From contig JAIUNK010000001.1 in NCBI GenBank assembly GCA_020161845.1, forward strand, positions 186,001 to 250,000: DNA of 64,000 nt, read 5' to 3'. This document shows, piece after piece, positions 58,181 through 64,000 of this stretch. The position numbers and the translations under genes were made by a program. How positions within the stretch are numbered: the first letter of the stretch is position 1; each line of letters begins with the position of its first letter. Source of the DNA: Actinomycetota bacterium (GTDB lineage Bacteria > Actinomycetota > Actinomycetes > Actinomycetales > Dermatophilaceae). Under the pieces are notes generated by a model. It made no database searches. It saw only the letters and a program-made list of their open reading frames with translations, and was not told the origin of the DNA.

Positions 58181-59142
58181 TGCACCACCAGATGGGTGAA
58201 GCCCATCTCGACGTACTCCGCCGCAGCCGTCACCACCTGCTCCGGGGCACTGGCGACGATCCAGCGCCGGGCGACCTGCTCGATCGGCAACGCGTCGGCG
58301 GCGGCCTCCATCGCGGCGGCGTCGCCGAGGCTGTGCTTGGTCTGCGGCGGCAGCGACAGCGGCGCCCAGAACCGGCAGTTCTCCAGGGCTCGGGCCCGGT
58401 CGGGGTCGTAGCTCACCTTGAGCTCGAGCATCCGCTGGTACGTCGGGTGCGGCGGGCCGACGGTCCGCTGCGGCGGGCCGACGGTGCGCTGCGCCAGGCC
58501 GGCCGCCACGGCGGGCAGCAGGTCGTCGACGTACAACTCCCGGCCCTTGCCGGAGGTGGCGATGAAGCCGTCCCCGAGGCTGCCGGCCACGCCTGCGATC
58601 TTCGGACCGGCGCCGGCGATCCAGATCGGGATCGGTTGCGGCGGAAGGTCGTACAGGCGCAGACCCGCCACCGGCCAGGTCGCGCCGTCGGCGGCGGTGA
58701 CCCGCTCCCCCGCCCAGAGCCGGCGCATCAGGTCGACGGCCTCCCTCAGCCGGGCCAGCCGGGCCCCGAACGGCGGCCAGCCGTCCGGGAGGACACCCAT
58801 GACCTGCTCGTTCAGCGCCTCACCGGTGCCCACGCCGAGCACGATCCGCCCGGGCGCGAGCTCGGCCAGGGTCGCGACCTCCTGGGCGATGACGCCGGGG
58901 TGATAGCGGAAGGTCGGGGTCAGCACGCTGGTGCCGAGCAGCACCCGTTCGGTGCGCGCGGCCACGTAGGAAAGCCACGGGAGCGCGGCGGGCGCATGCC
59001 CACCGCGCTCCCGCCAGGGTTGCACGTGATCGGAGACGAAGACCGAGTCGAACCCCACCTGCTCGGCCAGCACCGCATAGCGGGCCAGCTCGGCGGGCGG
59101 GAACTGCTCGGCGGACGCCTTGTAACCGATGGTCAGGCTCAC
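58093..59142 (-). CDS. fgd: F420-dependent glucose-6-phosphate dehydrogenase
   Basis: This 349-residue luciferase-like TIM barrel oxidises glucose 6-phosphate to 6-phosphogluconolactone with coenzyme F420. It matches mycobacterial Fgd1 in long segments: LTIGYKASAEQFPPAELAR, VSDHVQPWRERGGHAP, LLGTSVLTPTFRYHPGVI, GVGTGEALNEQVMG, GDGFIATSGKGRELY and LPIEQVARRWIVAS. A short QRTVGPP repeat lies near residue 225. The GTG start (VSLTIGYK) fits the family. It is coupled in the ancestral state to the thioesterase gene. Confidence 0.9.
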   Translation of the reverse strand: MSLTIGYKASAEQFPPAELARYAVLAEQVGFDSVFVSDHVQPWRERGGHAPAALPWLSYVAARTERVLLGTSVLTPTFRYHPGVIAQEVATLAELAPGRIVLGVGTGEALNEQVMGVLPDGWPPFGARLARLREAVDLMRRLWAGERVTAADGATWPVAGLRLYDLPPQPIPIWIAGAGPKIAGVAGSLGDGFIATSGKGRELYVDDLLPAVAAGLAQRTVGPPQRTVGPPHPTYQRMLELKVSYDPDRARALENCRFWAPLSLPPQTKHSLGDAAAMEAAADALPIEQVARRWIVASAPEQVVTAAAEYVEMGFTHLVVHGPGPDQERFLRGFAADVLPALRALGRSA

Positions 59143-59185
59143 GGGGTCCAGTCTGGCACCCCGTGAGCCACGATCAGCGGGTGGC

Positions 59186-60376
59186 TCAGTAGCGCCGGAA
59201 CAGGGCCGCGAGGGCCTGGCCGCCACCGATGCACATGGAGACCACGCCGGTCTCCAGGTCGCGGCGGACCATGTCCTTCATGATCCGCACGGTGAGCGCC
59301 GCGGCGGTGCAGCCGACCGGGTGGCCCAGGGCGATGGCCCCGCCGTAGGGGTTCACCTTGTCCATGATCAGGCCGGCGTCCCGGGAGACCGCGACCGCCT
59401 GGGCGGCGAAGGCCTCGTTGAGCTCGATGACGTCGATGTCCGCCGGGGTCAGCCCGCTCTGCTCGAAGAGCTTCTTCAGGGCGTAGGTCGGGGCATAACC
59501 CATCAGGCTCGGCTCGTTCGCGGCGGTGGTCACCATCTCCAGGCTGACCATCGGCTTGAGACCGCGCTCCTTGGCGACCGACTCGCGGGTCAGCACGACG
59601 GCCGCGCCGCCGTCGTTGACGCCGGAGGCGTTGCCCGCGGTGACCGTGCCGTCCTTCTTGAACGCCGGGCGCAGCTTGCCCAGGGTCTCCATCGTGGTGT
59701 TGGGCTTGGGGTGCTCGTCCTCACTGGCGGTGAACGGCTTGCGGCCGCCGACCTCGAAGGGGGCGATCTCCTCGGCGAAGGCGGCCTTCGCCTTGTCCGA
59801 GGCGGCGAGCTGCTGGCTGCGCAGCGCGAACTCGTCCTGCTCCTGGCGGCTCACGCCGTACTTCTCGGCCACGTTCTCGGCCGTGATCCCCATGTGGGCG
59901 CCGGTGAACGGGTCGGTCAGCATCATGACGGTGCCGTCCATGAGCTTGCCGTCGCCCAGCTTGTAGCCGCGGCGGGCGTTGAAGTCGTAGTAGGGCATCC
60001 GGGTCATCGACTCGTTGCCGCCACCGACGGCGAAGTCGATGCCGCCCCAGCGCAGCTCCTGGGCCGCGCTCCAGATGGCCTGCAGACCGGAACCACAGAG
60101 TCGGTTGACGGTGAAGGCGGGGGTGGTCTCGGGCAGGCCGGCCTTCAGGGCGACGCGGCGGGCGTTGTACCCGTCCGGGCCGACCTGGCCGATGCATCCC
60201 ATGATCACTTCGCCGATGTCCTCACCGGAGACACCGGACCGCTTGAGGGCTTCTGCGACGGCGTGCGCGCCGAGTTCGTAGGCGTCGACATCTTTGAAGA
60301 TGCCGCCGAAGGTGCCGATCGGCGTGCGAGCGCCGTCGAGGATGACGATCTTGTCCGTGTTCGCCTGGGCTGTCAT
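59186..60376 (-). CDS. Acetyl-CoA acetyltransferase (thiolase)
   Basis: This 396-residue biosynthetic-type thiolase joins two acetyl-CoA to acetoacetyl-CoA, or the reverse. The acyl-accepting cysteine is in NRLCGSGLQAIWSA. NPYGGAIALGHPVGCTAA carries the histidine, and VVSMCIGGGQALA the second cysteine. GNASGVNDGGAAVVL also fits. It could supply or use acetoacetyl-CoA with the CoA-transferase/BKACE pair 20 kb away, but no gene linkage shows this. It is 43 bases upstream of fgd. Confidence 0.94.
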   Translation of the reverse strand: MTAQANTDKIVILDGARTPIGTFGGIFKDVDAYELGAHAVAEALKRSGVSGEDIGEVIMGCIGQVGPDGYNARRVALKAGLPETTPAFTVNRLCGSGLQAIWSAAQELRWGGIDFAVGGGNESMTRMPYYDFNARRGYKLGDGKLMDGTVMMLTDPFTGAHMGITAENVAEKYGVSRQEQDEFALRSQQLAASDKAKAAFAEEIAPFEVGGRKPFTASEDEHPKPNTTMETLGKLRPAFKKDGTVTAGNASGVNDGGAAVVLTRESVAKERGLKPMVSLEMVTTAANEPSLMGYAPTYALKKLFEQSGLTPADIDVIELNEAFAAQAVAVSRDAGLIMDKVNPYGGAIALGHPVGCTAAALTVRIMKDMVRRDLETGVVSMCIGGGQALAALFRRY

Positions 60377-60485
60377 GGCCGTGACTGTAGCGGGCCATGT
60401 GGTCTGCGTCTCCCCCAAGGCGCGGGCGAACTTTGCCGACGCACAAGGGCGCAGGCCGAGCGGGCGGAGGGGACCGTTCGCCCCG

Positions 60486-61820
60486 TCAGCCGGGCGGCGC
60501 GGTGGGTGCGGACCGGCCGGATCGGCCGGATCGGCCCGCGCGTAGCCGCGAGCCGGCCCAGCGCGGCCGGCCGAAGCCGCGACCCGGCACGGTGCCCGAC
60601 CCGGTGAGCCAGCTCCGGCGGGGCAGCCGGGACACCAGCGCCGCGCAGCCCGCCGCGACGAGCAGCGTCGCGGCCAGGTGCAGCGCAGCGGGCCACGGCG
60701 TCGGGACGAGATAGCTGCCGACCCCGATCGTGTACAGCGCGACGGGCAGCACCGACTGCACCTTGGCCAGCCGAGTGGCCAACCGGGTGGCCGGCCGGGC
60801 GGCCCACGTCGGACGGGCCTGCGCCGCGCGCTCCACCAGCACCAGGACACCCGCGACCAGGGCGCCCGCGGCCAACGGTCCGGCGACGGGCAGACCGGCG
60901 ACGCCCAGCCGGGGTTCCAGCGGGAGCGGCGCCAGGACCAGACCGGCGGCGCCCGCCGCGCCCAGCAGCACCGCGACCGGCACGCCGATCCAGCGGCGCG
61001 TCAACCGCACCAGTCGACCGGTCAACACCCAGGTCAGCACGGTCGCGCCCAGCCCCAGCGCCAGCGGCGCGGCCACCAGCAGCGGCCCGCCGTAGCTCAG
61101 GGCGAGCGCCGCGGGCAGCAGCCAGACCGGGTCCACCACCAGCCAGGCCGCCGCGCACACGGCGAGCAGCATCGCGATGACCAGGGCGCCGGCCAGCCAG
61201 TGCCCGGACAGCGGCGGCTCCAGGGCCAGGCCACCCCACCACAACGAGTGCAACCGCGGCTCCAGCGGCCGGCCCGCGAGGGCCTCCTGGGCCAGCACCG
61301 GCCCGCCGAGGAGCACCAGCCACCCGACGTACGGCCTGGCCAACCCCCGCCACCAGCGCCCCAATCCGGCGCGGAGCCCCTCCCCGGCCGGCCACCGGTA
61401 GCCGAGCAGCAGCGCGAGCGCGGGGGCCGCCCATCCCGTCCAGCGCGTCACCGCCGGCTCCCCGCGATAGACCAGCTCCACCCCCAGCGCCACGATCGCC
61501 AGCCCGCCGACCGCGACGGTCCCGGCGCGCGCCGCGGCGGAGCCGCCATGGTCGGCGACCGATCGCGCGCGCTGCCGCCGCCGCGCGCCGACCACCTGTG
61601 CGGACGCGGCGGGCGGGTCGACGGGGGCGGCGGCCGGGGCGGGCGACGGGCGGTCCGGGCGCGCCGCGCCGCCCCAGGGCCGCACCACGGCCGCGCGCAG
61701 CGGGGGCCGATGCTCGTGGGCCTGGCGACGGGTACGCCGGGTGAGCTGGGGCGAGTCGCCCGCGTCGGGCGCCGGCGACTCATCCGCGGCGCGCAGGGGG
61801 GACTCGGTGGACACGCGCAC
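60486..61820 (-). CDS. Polytopic membrane protein, acyltransferase-like
   Basis: This 444-residue protein has an N-terminal hydrophilic stretch of about 95 residues rich in R and P, then ten or so membrane helices (AAPALALLLGYRWPAGEG, YVGWLVLLGGPVLAQEALAG, WLVVDPVWLLPAALALSYGG). A loop typical of acyltransferase-3-like proteins is not clear. It could move or modify a cell-surface glycan. A basic R/G/S-rich C-terminus follows. The GTG at 61820 is uncertain. It lies between thiolase and pheA. Confidence 0.6.
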   Translation of the reverse strand: MRVSTESPLRAADESPAPDAGDSPQLTRRTRRQAHEHRPPLRAAVVRPWGGAARPDRPSPAPAAAPVDPPAASAQVVGARRRQRARSVADHGGSAAARAGTVAVGGLAIVALGVELVYRGEPAVTRWTGWAAPALALLLGYRWPAGEGLRAGLGRWWRGLARPYVGWLVLLGGPVLAQEALAGRPLEPRLHSLWWGGLALEPPLSGHWLAGALVIAMLLAVCAAAWLVVDPVWLLPAALALSYGGPLLVAAPLALGLGATVLTWVLTGRLVRLTRRWIGVPVAVLLGAAGAAGLVLAPLPLEPRLGVAGLPVAGPLAAGALVAGVLVLVERAAQARPTWAARPATRLATRLAKVQSVLPVALYTIGVGSYLVPTPWPAALHLAATLLVAAGCAALVSRLPRRSWLTGSGTVPGRGFGRPRWAGSRLRAGRSGRSGRSAPTAPPG

Positions 61821-61883
61821 ATCGTAGGGGCGGCCGAGCCCGGGGCCCAGACCTCTGTTCGGATTGTTACGGAATCCTAGTGA

Positions 61884-62750
61884 TCAATCGTCCAAGACGT
61901 TCGCCCTGCGGCGGTGGGCATGCGCCGGGTAGACCCCGAGCATCCGGAACTCGGTGGTGAAGAAGCCGAGCTCCTCCAGCGCGAGCGCGAGCGGCCCGTC
62001 CTCGGGGTGACCCTCGACCTCGGCGAGGAACATCGTGGCGGCGAACTGGTCGCCGACCATGTAGCTCTCCAGCTTGGTCATGTTGACCCCATTGGTGGCG
62101 AACCCGCCCAGCGCCTTGTAGAGCGCCGCCGGGATATTGCGCACCCGGAACACGAAGCTGGTCATCGCCGGCCCGCGCAGTTCGGCGCGGCTGGGGAACC
62201 GGCCCTGCCGGGCCAGCACGATGAACCGGGTGGTGTTGGTCGGATCGTCCTCGACGTCGGCGGCCAGCACCTGCAGGCCATACAGCTCCGCCGCCCCGCG
62301 CGGCGCGATCGAGAGCCTGGTCGGGTCGTTCCAGTCGCGCACCTCCCGAGCCGACCCGGCCGTGTCGCCGGCGATCACGGGCTGCAGCCCGTGCGCGGCG
62401 ATGAGCCGGCGGCACTGGCCGAGGGCGTGGATGTGGCTGTGCACGGTGCGGGCGCCCTCGATCGTCGCGCCGGGCACCCCGAGCAGGTCGAACCGGATCC
62501 GCAGGAAGTGCTCCCCGACGATGTGCAGCTCCGCCGAGGGCAGCAGGTTGTGGATGTCGGCGACCCGGCCGGCGAGGGAGTTGTCGATCGGGATCATCGC
62601 CAGGTCCGCGCCGCCGCCGACGACCTCCCCGAAGGCGTCCTCGAAACTGGCCCGCGGCAGGGCCTCCCAGCCGGGGTACATCTCGGCGCTGGCCAGGTGC
62701 CCGTTGCAGCCCGGTTCGCCCTGGTAGACAATGCGCGGCCGGTCGGTCAT
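61884..62750 (-). CDS. pheA: Prephenate dehydratase
   Basis: This 288-residue monofunctional enzyme makes phenylpyruvate from prephenate for phenylalanine synthesis. The catalytic domain (1-185) has YQGEPGCNGHLASAEMYPG, IPIDNSLAGRVADIHNLL and the TNTTRFIVLARQG motif with the Thr-Thr-Arg. An ACT regulatory domain follows (about 200-275, TSFVFRVRNIPAALYKALGG), with NMTKLESYMVGDQFAATMF as the phenylalanine-binding region. The ATG at 62750 gives the normal length. Confidence 0.94.
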   Translation of the reverse strand: MTDRPRIVYQGEPGCNGHLASAEMYPGWEALPRASFEDAFGEVVGGGADLAMIPIDNSLAGRVADIHNLLPSAELHIVGEHFLRIRFDLLGVPGATIEGARTVHSHIHALGQCRRLIAAHGLQPVIAGDTAGSAREVRDWNDPTRLSIAPRGAAELYGLQVLAADVEDDPTNTTRFIVLARQGRFPSRAELRGPAMTSFVFRVRNIPAALYKALGGFATNGVNMTKLESYMVGDQFAATMFLAEVEGHPEDGPLALALEELGFFTTEFRMLGVYPAHAHRRRANVLDD

Positions 62751-62797
62751 GCGTGGATCACTGCTCGCCTCACTGTGAAGTCGCGGGTGACGTCGGG

Positions 62798-64000
62798 TCA
62801 CTTCACGCAGGGGATGGCTCCCCCCGCCATGGCGGTCAACGCGGACGGGGCGGTGTCCTCGTTCGCGCCGCCGGTCCCGACGGTGGTCGGGGTCAGCGGG
62901 GTCGGCGCCGTCGTAGGTGCCCCCGGCGTCGCCGGGTTCGAGGGTACGCCGCCCGGGGTGGCCGCCGACGTCGGCGTACCGTCCAGCGCCGCCGGCAGGA
63001 CGAAGCCCGAGCCGAGCGTGACCCGCAGCTGGTTCGCCGGGAGCGTCGCGCTCTCGACGGTGGCCACACTGGGCCCGAGCAGCAGGGACAGTTCGCTGGC
63101 GGCGTCCGCCTGACCGGCCGGGTATTCGACCATCGTGACGGCCTCCAGGGGGCCGGTCGTGGGCTCCCCGCCCCGCGGATAGCCGGCCTCGACCAGGGCG
63201 GTCAGCGCCCGGGTCGCCGCACCCTCCACGCCGGAGGCGTTGACGACCGTGACGGCCGGCTTGGCGCTCGTGCTCGTCGCGCCCGGGCCGGTCGCAGGAC
63301 TGGTCGGCGCGGCGGTCTGCTCGCGGCCGGGGTCCAGCAGCGACTTCACGGTGGCCTGGATCTTGGCGACATCGACCCGATTCGACCAGCCTCCGTATTT
63401 GTCGCCCTGGATGTAGTCCTCGATGGGCAGGGTGTAGAAGGTCACCTTCCCGTCGCTGAGTTGGCGCGCCTGGCCGGCGAACTCGAGGATCTCCAGGCCG
63501 TTGTCGACGGCGACGTTCCGCGTGGCGACCTGCACGAGCCCGTTCAGGCGAGCCGGATTGGCCAGCGTGCCGCGCTGTTTGAGCTGGAAGATCAGGGAGG
63601 CGATGAACGCCTGCTGGCGGCGCTCCCGGTCGAGATCGCTGAACGACTCATCGCCGAGCGCGTCCCGGCGCTGGCGCACGAAGGCCACGGCCTGCTCCGC
63701 GCTGATCTGCTGCTTGCCCGCCTTGAAGTCGGCGCCGGAGAAGCTGTCCTTGGTGTCCTGCTTCAGGCACACCGTGATCGGCTGCACCTCCTGGGCGATC
63801 TGATAGAAGGCGACCATGGTCACCTCGACCCAGTGGTCGAACCGGATGCCGTTGCCCAAGAACTTCTCCACGGTCAGGATCTGCGCGGCCCGGCCGGCGT
63901 CCCGGGCCTGGCGGTGCTTCTCCTGCGCGCTGAGGCCCGGGGTGTTGGCCAGGTCGGCCTCTCGCTCCCGGAACGCGTGATCGTAGGCCTCCTTGATCTT
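62798..64000 (-). CDS. LCP-family cell-envelope protein (partial)
   Basis: The frame runs off the right edge, with 400 residues visible. The LytR-CpsA-Psr domain (KIKEAYDHAFR, VEKFLGNGIRFDHWVEVTM, FVRQRRDALGDESFSDLDRERRQQ split over the domain) transfers glycopolymers to peptidoglycan outside the membrane. A LytR_C domain (about 120 residues before a P/T/A-rich end, VTVVNASGVEGAATRALTAL) follows. In full LCP proteins a short cytoplasmic part and one membrane helix lie before the visible segment. The start is outside the window. Confidence 0.92.
   Translation of the reverse strand, partial: KIKEAYDHAFREREADLANTPGLSAQEKHRQARDAGRAAQILTVEKFLGNGIRFDHWVEVTMVAFYQIAQEVQPITVCLKQDTKDSFSGADFKAGKQQISAEQAVAFVRQRRDALGDESFSDLDRERRQQAFIASLIFQLKQRGTLANPARLNGLVQVATRNVAVDNGLEILEFAGQARQLSDGKVTFYTLPIEDYIQGDKYGGWSNRVDVAKIQATVKSLLDPGREQTAAPTSPATGPGATSTSAKPAVTVVNASGVEGAATRALTALVEAGYPRGGEPTTGPLEAVTMVEYPAGQADAASELSLLLGPSVATVESATLPANQLRVTLGSGFVLPAALDGTPTSAATPGGVPSNPATPGAPTTAPTPLTPTTVGTGGANEDTAPSALTAMAGGAIPCVK

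Noticed and set aside
60678-61880. A 400-codon plus-strand frame rich in Q, R and H
   Set aside because: It is antisense to the membrane-protein gene and has the codon-shadow composition typical of high-GC DNA.

Overview
The window is 64 kb of very GC-rich DNA with GTG starts, ATGA/GTGA gene overlaps, cysteine-operon leader peptides, an F420-dependent glucose-6-phosphate dehydrogenase, an LCP cell-wall ligase and PspC. This is a chromosomal segment of a high-GC actinomycete (Actinomycetota). I cannot fix the order from sequence alone. No tRNA, rRNA, CRISPR array, phage or complete insertion sequence was seen.

Layout. 1-8.5 kb: CorA-type transporter, PspC, nitronate monooxygenase-like protein, then a 1,559-residue acyl-CoA dehydratase activase-related protein divergent from a TetR regulator. 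8.8-17.7 kb: assimilatory sulfate reduction. cysH-cysC-cysD-cysN run leftward, a TauE/SafE transporter, siroheme genes (chelatase, uroporphyrinogen methyltransferase) and sulfite reductase lie to the right, and each arm begins with a short leader peptide ending in cysteine or near one. 17.8-30.5 kb: mixed small and housekeeping genes (paralogous hypothetical pair, frameshifted lipoprotein, GNAT acetyltransferase, class II amidotransferase, second TetR, metal-ligand-less pirin, pyridoxine kinase, superoxide dismutase with a nickel-regulator-like operator, an ABC-exporter fragment between repeats, a DUF559 protein, a nucleoside phosphorylase-like protein and a thioesterase). 30.5-40 kb: SDR plus GH63 glucosidase, alcohol dehydrogenase, and a CoA-transferase / beta-keto acid cleavage enzyme / HAD cluster. 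40-47 kb: orphan MASE1 histidine kinase and an acetate-uptake cluster (DUF485, ActP, cNMP-CBS-DUF294 protein, DEDDh exonuclease). 47-53.7 kb: ABC-F ATPase, SPFH-GYF2 protein with a zinc-ribbon membrane partner, LON-domain protein, CaiB-type CoA transferase/racemase. 53.9-58.1 kb: accessory island with two tandem, 5'-truncated Rhs C-terminal modules, each followed by a small membrane protein, and a ribbon-helix-helix antitoxin gene that split an ancestral fgd-thioesterase operon. 58.1-64 kb: fgd, thiolase, a polytopic membrane protein, prephenate dehydratase and a partial LCP protein.

Genes that work together: the cys/sir/siroheme genes take sulfate to sulfide and make the siroheme cofactor. 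The CoA transferase, BKACE and perhaps the distant thiolase could interconvert acetoacetate-level intermediates. The DUF485-ActP pair imports short monocarboxylates.

The most interesting non-genic signals are two families of long palindromes: family A, three dispersed 60-bp copies, one inside a reading frame, and family B, three copies in 2 kb, two of them bracketing a truncated gene. The most interesting genic signal is the pair of orphan Rhs toxin-tip/immunity modules. All functions are read from motifs by eye. No search or alignment program was run.
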